Assembly (NCBI GenBank): GCA_016186695.1
Contig: JACPLC010000001.1
Coordinates: 1-32,283, forward strand
Direction of reading: 5' to 3'
DNA length: 32,283 bases
Source: Candidatus Kaiserbacteria bacterium
GTDB taxonomy: Bacteria; Patescibacteriota; Minisyncoccia; Phycocordibacterales; UBA2100
Part shown: piece after piece, positions 21,468 to 29,246 of the stretch
Layout: every line of letters begins with the position of its first letter
Position numbering within the stretch: the first letter of the stretch is position 1
Notes under the pieces: generated by a model
Told to the model about the DNA's origin: nothing
The model's input: the letters and a program-made list of their open reading frames with translations, nothing else
The model's database searches: none
Translations under genes and position numbers: made by a program

Positions 21468-22271
21468 TTGACCAAATTCGACCTGCCCCTGAAGGCATAT
21501 GCTGATGAGCAGGAATTCCAAGGAAAACTTGTTGCAGGAGTAAGTTTATCTCGCGTACTAGATCAATTTAGTGTAATCCATTCGCTGGAAAACAAATATC
21601 CAGGCAGCATAAAGGAATTGCACTCGCGCTTTGGTCTTAGAAGATTTTCTCGTTATCCAGCATGGGTTCTTGAAAAGCAATACCTTGAACGTGACGAGGT
21701 CGAGAAACCATGCGGTGTTTTTATGAGTGGAATGGAAGATGCGGGAAATGTCTTCGCGAGTGAGAATGATCGCGTTGTCGTGGAGAGCACCACACGACAA
21801 CTGCAGGAGCTCGGCTGCGCAGTTCGTTTCATTGAATGTAACGGAAAGCAAGAGATGTTTGATTATTTTAAACTCCTCGATTCTTCCTATGGCACTTATC
21901 AGAAGATACCGTTTTGGTTTATCCGTTCGCATGCCGGCAGATGGGACTGGGAATTAGGCGCTAATGATGATGACGGTCATGTTAACGAGCATGATTTTGC
22001 AAAAGAGGATTTCAAAAAAATGAGAGACTATTTTTCTGATCAACCGACAATTATATTTGACGGTTGTTCACTCGGTCGCAAAGGCGGCATCGCTCAAAAA
22101 ACGTCTGAATTTTTCGATGCGGAAGTTCTCGCCCCTAAAGGTATGCAGAGTGCGTTAACAAGCATTGCTATCTCAAAGCAGAATGATCGCCTAATTTTTC
22201 GTCCGCTCTACGATGTCGATAGAGAGAAGGAGGTCGCACCGCATGTCTACTTGAGGGGACGAAAGCGATAG
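21468..22271 (+). CDS. Caspase-like (clan CD) cysteine peptidase, predicted
   Basis: A 267-residue protein whose second half fits a caspase-type fold. A hydrophobic strand ends in SHAG with a candidate catalytic His155. A second strand (TIIFDGC) carries a candidate catalytic Cys200, followed by Ser-Leu-Gly. The 45-residue spacing and DxC context resemble clan CD peptidases (caspases, CHAT proteins, gingipains). Strands and helices before His155 (RVVVESTTRQLQELGCAVRFI) fit the fold. Residues 1-90 are unassigned. The start is TTG at 21468, the first plausible codon, with a weak AGGTG upstream. The stop codon lies inside the second copy of the pilB-end repeat. With the upstream helical gene it forms an islet inside the pilus operon. 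A defence or toxin role is a guess. Confidence 0.65.
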   Translation: MTKFDLPLKAYADEQEFQGKLVAGVSLSRVLDQFSVIHSLENKYPGSIKELHSRFGLRRFSRYPAWVLEKQYLERDEVEKPCGVFMSGMEDAGNVFASENDRVVVESTTRQLQELGCAVRFIECNGKQEMFDYFKLLDSSYGTYQKIPFWFIRSHAGRWDWELGANDDDGHVNEHDFAKEDFKKMRDYFSDQPTIIFDGCSLGRKGGIAQKTSEFFDAEVLAPKGMQSALTSIAISKQNDRLIFRPLYDVDREKEVAPHVYLRGRKR

Positions 22272-22300
22272 AAGAAGTCTTGCGCGTGGTGACGGAATGA
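22266..22300 (+). repeat. Direct repeat, copy 2: relict of the pilB 3' end
   Basis: Matches 20603-20637 with three substitutions and ends in the same GACGGAATGA. It contains the stop codon of the caspase-like gene in another frame. It probably marks the original end of pilB or the far attachment end of the islet. Confidence 0.9.
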
Positions 22301-22393
22301 CACGGCGTTGACGTAACAGGTTTTCTCCTATTGAATTCCCGCGGTGTACTGACGCAGTGTCAGATTTGTAAACCCAAAACAAGGGAGTGTGAG

Positions 22394-22645
22394 ATGACGT
22401 CTTCTGAGCAAGCGAAAGGTGATGATCAGTCCCGCGCCGCCAATCTTTGGGGCTGGGTGACTGGATTGGTTTTCGCGATCGGTCTAGTCGCCGCATTGGG
22501 CGCGTACGGCCCAGAGCCGGGATATCCGGTCTTGCGCAACGGAGCAGCAGCTGTTGCCCTGCTGTCCTTCGTGATCCTTGCAGCAATCGCTGTAATTTGG
22601 GCCGTGTTGGGCCTGATCCTGGACCTCCTCGAGATCGAGGGGTAG
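22394..22645 (+). CDS. Small membrane protein with two transmembrane helices (83 aa)
   Basis: No family recognised. The ATG at 22394 follows AAGGGAGTGTGAG, a usable ribosome site; an upstream in-frame ATG at 22331 lacks one. The 83-residue product has a polar N-terminus and two hydrophobic helices (about 19-39 and 51-77) with a short loop between. A strong terminator follows. The unit has its own ribosome site and terminator and lies within the pilus locus, but no pilus role is indicated. Confidence 0.65.
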   Translation: MTSSEQAKGDDQSRAANLWGWVTGLVFAIGLVAALGAYGPEPGYPVLRNGAAAVALLSFVILAAIAVIWAVLGLILDLLEIEG

Positions 22646-22680
22646 ACCAGTCGTCGCTAACAAACGCAGACGCAAACAAT

Positions 22681-22713
22681 AGGGCTCGGATGGAATGCCG
22701 AGCCCTGTTCATT
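22681..22713 (+). terminator. Terminator behind the 83-aa membrane protein
   Basis: AGGGCTCGG and CCGAGCCCT form a 9-bp perfect stem with an 8-nt loop, followed by GTTCATTT. Confidence 0.75.
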
Positions 22714-22786
22714 TGACGCTCGTGTTCTTCCATAGTTGTATTCATGCGGCAAACCGTACCTTGATGGTTTGCAGAAAGGGATCAAA

Positions 22787-23158
22787 ATGAGGGTTTTTCT
22801 GTTCCTTACAGGACTTCTTGCGGCGGCAATAGCCGTGAGCGTCCTGCCGGCGTACGGTGGAGTAGCACTACCCCCCGTTCTGGCATGGCTGCCGAAGATA
22901 GTTCCCCCGGAAGTGCTGGCGTTTCCCGCTTTTATGTTCTGGATCTTCGCGATCCTCGCGGCCGTTCTCGTCGGCTTCGTGTTCTTTGGACACGCTGGTG
23001 TCGCGCTCGTTCTCATCACCATCGTGGTGGTGGTGGCACTGGTTGAATTCGGATTCGTCGCGCTCCCGGTCGGCCTCGCGTTCATGACAAAGGCTGTACC
23101 ATGGGTCGGCGCCGCCAGTCTCGCTGCACTTGCCGCCATAACGTTCTTGAGTTCGTAG
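22787..23158 (+). CDS. Membrane protein with about four transmembrane helices (123 aa)
   Basis: No family recognised. The ATG follows AGAAAGGGATCAAA, a moderate ribosome site. The product is strongly hydrophobic: helices at about 3-24, 44-66, 69-95 and 101-121. The first could instead be an uncleaved signal. It is a single-gene unit closed by a strong terminator, like the 83-aa gene before it. The two lie between the islet and pilC. Confidence 0.68.
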   Translation: MRVFLFLTGLLAAAIAVSVLPAYGGVALPPVLAWLPKIVPPEVLAFPAFMFWIFAILAAVLVGFVFFGHAGVALVLITIVVVVALVEFGFVALPVGLAFMTKAVPWVGAASLAALAAITFLSS

Positions 23159-23181
23159 CACGATGTGGTGGTCTAACAAAG

Positions 23182-23223
23182 AGGACTTGGCGTCCACAGC
23201 GATGCCAAGTCCTTACCATTTTT
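23182..23223 (+). terminator. Terminator behind the 123-aa membrane protein
   Basis: AGGACTTGGC and GCCAAGTCCT form a 10-bp perfect stem with a 12-nt loop, followed by TACCATTTTT. It isolates pilC, which has its own promoter. Confidence 0.85.
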
Positions 23224-23238
23224 GCGCGCTGTTGCGGC

Positions 23239-23244
23239 TATACT
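23239..23244 (+). promoter_or_regulatory. -10 box of pilC, leaderless start
   Basis: TATACT ends 7 nt before the pilC ATG. No clear -35 at 17 nt. The placement matches the other leaderless core genes. Confidence 0.5.
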
Positions 23245-23251
23245 TAATTGA

Positions 23252-24472
23252 ATGGCTAAGTTCCAATACACCGCGGAGAAAGCGGGAGGGGAAACATACA
23301 CCGGTGTGGCAGAAGCGCACGACCGCTTCGAGCTCTATTCCATCGTGCGACGCGAGGGCGGGAAAATTGTCTCGCTCTCCGAAGAAGGAGCGGACAACTG
23401 GCTTTCTCTCAAGCATTGGAACGCGATGTTCACCTCGGTGAAGGAGTACGACAAGATCCTCTTTGCAAGAAATCTCGGCGCGATGCTTTCCGCAGGTCTC
23501 GCGCTTTCGCGAGCGCTCTCGGTGATGGAGCGGCAACTCAAGAATCCCAAACTCTCGGCGACGGTCACCCAGATCTCGAGCGACGTACGCCGCGGGGCCT
23601 CTCTCCACGAAGCGCTCGCGAAATTTCCGCGGATGTTTTCCAACCTGTTCGTCTCGATGGTGCGTGCCGGCGAGGAGGGTGGGAGCCTCCCCGATGCGCT
23701 TTCGGTGGTTTCCGAGCAGATGGAGCGTATGTATACCTTAAAGAAGAAGATCCGCGGCGCGCTTATCTATCCTATTATCATCATTATCGCCATTATCGGC
23801 ATCGGCTCCCTGATGATGGTCTACGTCGTGCCCACGCTCGCGCAGACCTTTGAAGAAATGGGCGCCCAGCTGCCGACCTCGACGCGGATCATTATCGCGA
23901 TAAGTGATTTTCTCGTCGCGCACACATTGCTTGCACTCGGGGGCGCGATCGCGTTCCTCGTCTTTATCACCGGAGCGCTTCGCACCACCGCGGGCAAGCG
24001 TGCATCCGACCTTATCTTTCTCCATACACCGATGATCGGAGTGATGGTACGCGAAGTGAACGCCGCGCGCACCGCGCGCACGCTCTCCTCGCTCCTTTCT
24101 TCGGGCGTCGACGTGCTTGCTTCTCTCGAGATCACAGGGCAGGTGGTGCAAAACTCATACTTTCGCGAAGTCATCAAAGACGCGGCAGCGAGCGTTGCAA
24201 AAGGGGAACCCCTCTCGACCTCTTTTGCGAGACGCGGCGATCTCTATCCTGCGTTTGTGGGCGAGATGATGGCGGTCGGCGAAGAGACGGGCGCGCTTTC
24301 CGAAATGCTGAAGCGCCTCGCTGCGTATTACGAAGAAGAGGTCGATCGCAAAACGAAAGACATGTCCACGATCATCGAACCCTTCCTGATGGTTATCATC
24401 GGCGGCGCTGTCGGCTTCTTCGCGGTTTCGATGATTACGCCGATATACTCTCTCTCGGCAAATATTGGATAG
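23252..24472 (+). CDS. pilC: Type IV pilus inner-membrane platform protein
   Basis: Integral membrane protein that couples PilB to pilin assembly. The 406-residue protein has a short N-terminal domain (about 1-60) and two GspF-type helical repeats. The first contains FARNLGAMLSAGLALSRAL and the AGEEGGSLPDAL segment. The second contains the related TLSSLLSSGVDVLASLEIT and AVGEETGALSEML. Transmembrane helices lie at about 168-192, 217-240 and 375-400. It has its own promoter after a terminator, probably because intervening genes separated it from pilB. Confidence 0.96.
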   Translation: MAKFQYTAEKAGGETYTGVAEAHDRFELYSIVRREGGKIVSLSEEGADNWLSLKHWNAMFTSVKEYDKILFARNLGAMLSAGLALSRALSVMERQLKNPKLSATVTQISSDVRRGASLHEALAKFPRMFSNLFVSMVRAGEEGGSLPDALSVVSEQMERMYTLKKKIRGALIYPIIIIIAIIGIGSLMMVYVVPTLAQTFEEMGAQLPTSTRIIIAISDFLVAHTLLALGGAIAFLVFITGALRTTAGKRASDLIFLHTPMIGVMVREVNAARTARTLSSLLSSGVDVLASLEITGQVVQNSYFREVIKDAAASVAKGEPLSTSFARRGDLYPAFVGEMMAVGEETGALSEMLKRLAAYYEEEVDRKTKDMSTIIEPFLMVIIGGAVGFFAVSMITPIYSLSANIG

Positions 24473-24557
24473 CTTCGAGCTTAAAGCTTCGAGCTTCGAC
24501 ATGAATACAGAAGCGCACATTCCATCTCGCAGCTCGCAGCTCGCAACTCGCAGCTCG
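24472..24557. repeat. GCTTCGAGCTT and CGCAGCT micro-repeats at a gene junction
   Basis: AGCTTCGAGCTTAAAGCTTCGAGCTTCG is a set of overlapping palindromic units (longest palindrome in it under 20 bases). It is followed by four copies of TCGCAGCTCGCA-like units inside the first codons of the next gene. Such text is often seen at gene edges in CPR genomes and may be a replication-slippage repeat. Confidence 0.6.
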
Positions 24558-26291
24558 TCGCGCGGCGTGACGCTTATCGACACTGTCGTCGGTTCAGCCC
24601 TTGTCCTTGTTGCGTTCGTCGGCATTGCAGGTGTCTTTCAGCTTTCCATTGATGTCGTCACGAACAACAGGGCGCGCGCAGGAGCGATCGCGCTTGCGAA
24701 CGAGTGGATGGAGTACGTACGCTCACTCGAGTTTGACGATGTCGGCACAATGGGCGGCATTCCCGCGGGCGTCGTGCCGCAGGAAGAGACGGTGACTCTC
24801 AACGGAATTCCGTATACGCGCCGCACCACCATCCAGTTCGTTGACGATCCATACGACGGTCTCGGGGCGGCAGACACATTCCCGACCGCGGCTCCGGTAT
24901 TTGTCGATTATAAAGCAGTGCGCGTTGCGATTTCGTGGCAATCCCGCCAAGGTGAACGCACGGTGTACTTCGTCACGCGCGTCGAGCCGCAAAACGGGAT
25001 CGAGGTCGCATGCACATCTTCGTGCGGAACGCTTTCCATTTCCGTTTTCAACGCGCTCTCGCAACCCGTGCCGAACGCAAGAGTGCGGGTCGTCAACACA
25101 AGCACAACTCCCGCCATAGATCTCACTACGTACACAAACATCGGCGGAGCAGTCGTGCTCGCGGGTGCGCCGGTTTCTTCCGGTTACGAGGTCACCGTTT
25201 CGAAGACAGGGTACAACTCCGCACAAACATACAGCGCGAGCCCGAGCAATCCCTCTCCCGTGCCTCCGCATCAGCAGGTATTCCTGAATCAGACCACCGC
25301 GCTTGTCTTCGCGCCTCCCCAGTCCGGCCTAGACGTGCTTGCCACGAAGACTGTCTACACGTACTCCGCGATCGCGACCTCCACGTGGAACGAGGCCTTC
25401 AGCGGCGAGAGTCAGATCGCTTCCTCGACCAATATCACGGTTGTGGGTGGCCTCGCGCGCCTCACGGGCTCGGGTTCGTATCCCGAATACGGAGAACTTG
25501 AATCAGTCGCGATTACTCCCAACTATCTCGCGAAGTGGCGGACGTTTAGCTGGACAGGCTCCACCCCAGCGCAAACGGCGGTCACGTTCCGCTTCTACGA
25601 TATAGGAGGCGTGCTTGTTCCCGACTCGATGCTCTCCGGCAACAGCGCGGGCCTCACGGCAACTTCCATCGATCTCACGGATGTCTCAACGAGTACCTAC
25701 TCATCGCTCTTGGTGAGAGCGCGCCTTACGACGGGGGACGCGAGCACGACACCTTCCATCGACTCGTATTCCGTTTCTTACGACTACGGTCCGGTACCGC
25801 GCCCCTCGACACCACTCCACCTGCGAGGTCGCGACAAGATCATCGGCTCGGGTCCCGTGTACAAGTATGATCAGGATCTGCAGACAGGCGCCGATAGCAC
25901 ACTCACGGTCTCAGGGCTGGAGTGGGATACGTACGAAGTGAGTTTCCCGAGCATTCCGACGCAGACAATCGCCATCGCATGCAACCCGCACCCCGAATAC
26001 CTCGCGCCCGGCTCATCAGTGAGCTCGCGTTTCTACCTCGCGCCGGTTGCAGCGCACGCGCTCGGCGTGGAAGTTCGCGCGGGAGGAGCGCTCCTCTCGG
26101 GTGCCTCGGCGGCACTCTCGAAGACGGGATACAGCGCGACCACGACGACCACGTGCGGGCAGGCATACTTCAACTATCTTTCGGACGGAACCTACACACT
26201 CTCGGTGAGCGCATCCGGCTATCAGACCTATACCAATCCAAATGTTTCCGTCTCCGGCACCTCGACCGTGCAGGTCACCTTGAATCCATGA
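24501..26291 (+). CDS. Pilin-like surface protein with carboxypeptidase-regulatory-like domains (596 aa)
   Basis: Probably a minor pilin or pilus-tip adhesin. The N-terminus has a type III signal-like motif: a short polar leader, RGVTLID, then a hydrophobic helix (VGSALVLVAFVGIAGVFQL). The usual Glu at position 5 after the cut is Asp here. Residues at about 185-270 and 525-596 look like carboxypeptidase-regulatory-like beta sandwiches (each with a SKTGY strand). The middle has Thr/Ser-rich beta structure. I chose ATG 24501; the frame opens earlier at TTG 24465 inside a repeat. The stop overlaps the next start (ATGA). Confidence 0.8.
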   Translation: MNTEAHIPSRSSQLATRSSSRGVTLIDTVVGSALVLVAFVGIAGVFQLSIDVVTNNRARAGAIALANEWMEYVRSLEFDDVGTMGGIPAGVVPQEETVTLNGIPYTRRTTIQFVDDPYDGLGAADTFPTAAPVFVDYKAVRVAISWQSRQGERTVYFVTRVEPQNGIEVACTSSCGTLSISVFNALSQPVPNARVRVVNTSTTPAIDLTTYTNIGGAVVLAGAPVSSGYEVTVSKTGYNSAQTYSASPSNPSPVPPHQQVFLNQTTALVFAPPQSGLDVLATKTVYTYSAIATSTWNEAFSGESQIASSTNITVVGGLARLTGSGSYPEYGELESVAITPNYLAKWRTFSWTGSTPAQTAVTFRFYDIGGVLVPDSMLSGNSAGLTATSIDLTDVSTSTYSSLLVRARLTTGDASTTPSIDSYSVSYDYGPVPRPSTPLHLRGRDKIIGSGPVYKYDQDLQTGADSTLTVSGLEWDTYEVSFPSIPTQTIAIACNPHPEYLAPGSSVSSRFYLAPVAAHALGVEVRAGGALLSGASAALSKTGYSATTTTTCGQAYFNYLSDGTYTLSVSASGYQTYTNPNVSVSGTSTVQVTLNP

Positions 26292-26878
26292 AAAAGAATC
26301 ACGGACTGACGATGCTCGAAGTTATTGTGTGGGTCAGCGTGTTCACCGTTGTGCTCGGGGCGATCGTCATCGCGATCATTTATTTCTACCGCACGAACAC
26401 CTACACACTCGGTCAGGCGACCGCTGTTTCCTCCGGACAGCGCGGATTAGACAACATGATGCGCGTCATCCGCGAAGCCGCATACGCTTCCGACGGTGCC
26501 TACCCGATCATTTCGATGGCGACGTCCTCGTTTTCCTTTTACGCCGATGTCGATACCGATGCTTCAATAGAGAAGATCCGCTACTTTCTGCAAGGCACCT
26601 CGCTCTTCGAAGGCATCGTGAATCCCTCGGGCGACCCCCCGGTGTATACCGGAGCGGAGGCAACCTCGACGGCAGCAGAATACATCCGCAATATCGCACA
26701 GGCGACCTCAACGTTCAGATACTATGACAAGAACGGTGCGCTGATGTCGGATTACTCGAAGATCGGCGACGTACGGTTTGTCACCGTCAACCTCATTATT
26801 GATGTCGATACCAATAGGCTTCCCGACCAGCTTACCCTCCGCTCGTCGGCTGGAATGCGTAATCTTGTTGGATACTGA
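26288..26878 (+). CDS. Prepilin-like protein (PulJ/PilW type, 196 aa)
   Basis: Likely minor pilin. The leader MKKNHG is followed by LTMLEVIVWVSVFTVVLGAI, a classic prepilin cleavage motif with Glu at position 5 and a long hydrophobic helix. The remaining 165 residues form a globular domain with an RGLDNMMRVIREAAYA helix, typical of PulJ-like minor pseudopilins. The start overlaps the stop of the preceding gene by 4 bases (ATGA), so translation is coupled. The next gene starts directly after its stop. Confidence 0.85.
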   Translation: MKKNHGLTMLEVIVWVSVFTVVLGAIVIAIIYFYRTNTYTLGQATAVSSGQRGLDNMMRVIREAAYASDGAYPIISMATSSFSFYADVDTDASIEKIRYFLQGTSLFEGIVNPSGDPPVYTGAEATSTAAEYIRNIAQATSTFRYYDKNGALMSDYSKIGDVRFVTVNLIIDVDTNRLPDQLTLRSSAGMRNLVGY

Positions 26879-28342
26879 ATGAGTATGACGCGTGACGTAC
26901 AACACATGAAAATTTCTCATTCGTCATCGCGGGGCGTTACCACCCTCCTTGCGGTCGGCTTCATCGGCGTTCTTACGATCGTGATGGGGACGATCGCGAG
27001 CTATGTGTTCCAACAATCGAAATACGGCCGTGCGCTCTTTGCGCGCGAACAGGCTCTCTCGATCGCGGAAGCGGGGCTCGAATACTACAAGTGGTTCCTT
27101 GCCCGAACGCCGACCGCGGTCCAAACCGGTGGGGGAATCGTGAGTCCGTACACGTACACGGTTTCGGATCCCGAGGGCGGCACGCTCGGGAGCGCCGAGG
27201 TGACGGCGACCGCTGCCTTGCAGTGCGGAAGAACGCAGTGGATAGACATCGCTTCGAAAGGCACGGCAAGCACAGACGTGAGCTTCCCTCGCACGCTCAC
27301 CGCGCGGTACATGAAGCCGTCTGTTGCGGAATATTCGTACATCGTCGGCGAGAATGTTTTGGTTGGGTCTGACCGGAACATCAAGGGGCCATACCACGGG
27401 AACGGCGGTGTGCGTATGAACGCGACGCACAACGCCGACGTGACGAGCTCTGTTTCGACGTGGAACTGCACGACAAGCTACGGCTGCAATCCCTCGCAGT
27501 CGAACGCGCCCGGCGTGCTCGGGACCGGAAGCAACCCGACTCTCTGGCGTTATCCCGCGCAGAGTATCAGCTTCGACGCGATCTCGGTGGATCTCGCAAA
27601 CCTGCAAGGATATGTGCAAAGCGGCGGAGGGTTGTACTTCGGTCCCGCGAACGGGAATGTCAACAATCGCGGCTACCACCTTGTCTTTAACGCAGACGGG
27701 ACCGTGACAGTGTCCCGAGTCAGCTCAACGGTCAGTGTGTGGGGCTATTCTACGCAGACTAATTGGCAGACCGAATACAACATCATGGGGAACGAAACAC
27801 TCGTCGGCACATACACAATTCCTTCGACGTGCAGCGTGATATTCGTCGAAGATCGTGTATGGATCGAGGGAACGGTAAAGGGGAAAGTGCTCGTCGTCGC
27901 GGCGACACCGACAGACGGAGGCACAAGCTCCGATGTTTTGCTCAAGGGTAATATTTTCTATGCGTCGAACGATGGTTCCAACGGTCTCACAATCGTCGCC
28001 GAACGCAATATTCTCTTTCCGCTGAACGCGCCGGAGACGATGGAGATCCATGGCATATTCATCGCGCAGAACGGGCGCTACGGACACAACGCATACACGA
28101 ATTCATGGCCCTATGCCGTTCCTTCGCAGTACAGTTCGTACGTGTTGAAGGACCAGCTGACAACTATTGGCACGGTCGTCTCGCGTCAGCGCACAGGTAC
28201 CGCGTGGGACTGTGGCGGCTACGTTTGCACCGGATTCCAGCAGCGCAACGACTTCTACGATCGTGTGCTCGCGTTCTCTCCGCCGCCATTTACGTCCGCG
28301 GCAGCCGCCGATTACGGTCTCCAGCTCTGGCGCGAACAGTAA
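26879..28342 (+). CDS. PilX-like pilus-associated protein (487 aa)
   Basis: The N-terminus (about 10-60) resembles the PilX N-domain: SRGVTTLLAVGFIGVLTIVM forms a transmembrane helix, followed by FAREQALSIAEAGLEYYKW, the characteristic segment after it. The large C-terminal part (about 90-487) is rich in Gly, Ser, Thr and aromatic residues and is probably an extracellular beta structure. It contains five Cys, including two C-x5-C pairs (NCTTSYGC and DCGGYVC-like). It is much larger than PilX of Proteobacteria. It is the last of the four co-directional pilus genes beginning with pilC. Confidence 0.8.
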   Translation: MSMTRDVQHMKISHSSSRGVTTLLAVGFIGVLTIVMGTIASYVFQQSKYGRALFAREQALSIAEAGLEYYKWFLARTPTAVQTGGGIVSPYTYTVSDPEGGTLGSAEVTATAALQCGRTQWIDIASKGTASTDVSFPRTLTARYMKPSVAEYSYIVGENVLVGSDRNIKGPYHGNGGVRMNATHNADVTSSVSTWNCTTSYGCNPSQSNAPGVLGTGSNPTLWRYPAQSISFDAISVDLANLQGYVQSGGGLYFGPANGNVNNRGYHLVFNADGTVTVSRVSSTVSVWGYSTQTNWQTEYNIMGNETLVGTYTIPSTCSVIFVEDRVWIEGTVKGKVLVVAATPTDGGTSSDVLLKGNIFYASNDGSNGLTIVAERNILFPLNAPETMEIHGIFIAQNGRYGHNAYTNSWPYAVPSQYSSYVLKDQLTTIGTVVSRQRTGTAWDCGGYVCTGFQQRNDFYDRVLAFSPPPFTSAAAADYGLQLWREQ

Positions 28343-28421
28343 TTTGCGCGAGTACTGATTCTGTGCTCTAGTCTTGCCAGCGCGCGATACGATTGTTCAA
28401 TGGGCGCGCAGGAGGTGAGAC

Positions 28422-29033
28422 ATGAAGAAGGCATTGCTTGCGGCAACTCTCGTTGCTGTGCTTGCGTTCGCGAGTCTGGCGCACGGCCAGTTCGGTGACT
28501 TCATTTTTCCTGGTGTTGGTGGAGGCGGGGCTGGATCCACCCCCTCGGCCCCGGATCAGCCGACCCAGAGCAAGTCCAACACCAACGTCGGCAAGGCGAT
28601 CTTGATTTGCATCGCCGCAGCTGACGTGAGCGAGTTCGTTGAGGTCGGACGGCATGGTGATGGATCGGCTGATCCACGCGACTTGACCATGCTCGAATCG
28701 CAACGAGCCGCAGAGCGCGGCTGTATTGCATTCGCTCTGCTACGTCCCCTCTACCGGTGGCCTGACAACTGGGCTACCTATCAGGTGGCGCGGTGGGCCC
28801 ATGCGTTCCGCAAGACCTCCCAAGGTCAGATGCTGTTCGCTCTGTGTCGTCGAGGACCGGCCGCTGATGGTTGCGAATCTGGCATGGCGCGTTTTGCCGA
28901 GGAGATGGTGTATGCGTACCATCACGGCGAACTGCGGACGGGGTTCGTGGCCGAGATGCACAAACTCGGATTCACGATTAGGATCGTGAATCTTGGGGAA
29001 AGCCCACGCAAGAAAAAGAAAAGAGGCGGTTAG
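28422..29033 (+). CDS. Secreted orphan protein (203 aa)
   Basis: No family recognised. A Sec signal peptide is clear: KK, a hydrophobic core (ALLAATLVAVLAFASLA), and a probable cut after AHG or AHGQ near residue 22. A Gly/Pro/Ser-rich stretch (28-50) leads to a helical domain with four or five Cys and a very basic end (KKKKRGG). The ATG follows AGGAGGTGAGAC, a consensus ribosome site. It has its own terminator. Again a strong-ribosome-site orphan cassette. Confidence 0.7.
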   Translation: MKKALLAATLVAVLAFASLAHGQFGDFIFPGVGGGGAGSTPSAPDQPTQSKSNTNVGKAILICIAAADVSEFVEVGRHGDGSADPRDLTMLESQRAAERGCIAFALLRPLYRWPDNWATYQVARWAHAFRKTSQGQMLFALCRRGPAADGCESGMARFAEEMVYAYHHGELRTGFVAEMHKLGFTIRIVNLGESPRKKKKRGG

Positions 29034-29060
29034 TGAACGGCATAACGCTAATGCCGCGTT

Positions 29061-29092
29061 GGGCGCTCTCACAAGGGCGCCCGAATTTTTTG
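29061..29092 (+). terminator. Terminator behind the secreted orphan
   Basis: GGGCGC and GCGCCC pair (29061-29082, possibly one more pair), followed by GAATTTTTTG. Confidence 0.75.
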
Positions 29093-29138
29093 TTATACTC
29101 CGAGCATGAAATCCATCGTCGTTGCGAATTCTTCCTAG
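29091..29138 (+). pseudogene. Gene stub: promoter and first ten codons resembling tpiA
   Basis: An extended -10 box TGTTATACT (29091-29099) ends 6 nt before an ATG at 29106 and encodes MKSIVVANSS then stop. The intact tpiA 650 bases downstream starts MAGKTIVVANWKM behind a similar TGCTATACT box. Both share the K-[ST]-IVVAN peptide, and the bases ATCGTCGTTGCGAATT and ATCGTTGTAGCGAATT differ at only two positions. I read this as a relict of the tpiA 5' end cut off by insertion of the regulator cassette. A leader peptide is the alternative. Confidence 0.55.
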
Positions 29139-29191
29139 GCCCGTGAATCCTGCTCCAGACTTTTAGTTCGTCGTTTTCTCTGCCTGTCCCG

Positions 29192-29213
29192 ATACTATGA
29201 TATATCATAGTAT
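29192..29213. promoter_or_regulatory. 22-bp perfect palindrome, copy 1 (candidate operator)
   Basis: ATACTATGATA joined to its reverse complement. It is identical to 29695-29716 and lies downstream of the TrpR-like gene and next to the tpiA-like stub. The size and symmetry suit a TrpR-like dimer. Confidence 0.7.
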
Positions 29214-29246
29214 TACTGGGGGCACAGTATCCCTGCATTGTCTCTG

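Noticed and set aside
24465-24500. TTG start of the pilin-like gene at 24465
   Set aside because: The added codons come from the GCTTCGAGC repeat and would put extra residues ahead of the pilin leader. ATG 24501 is better.
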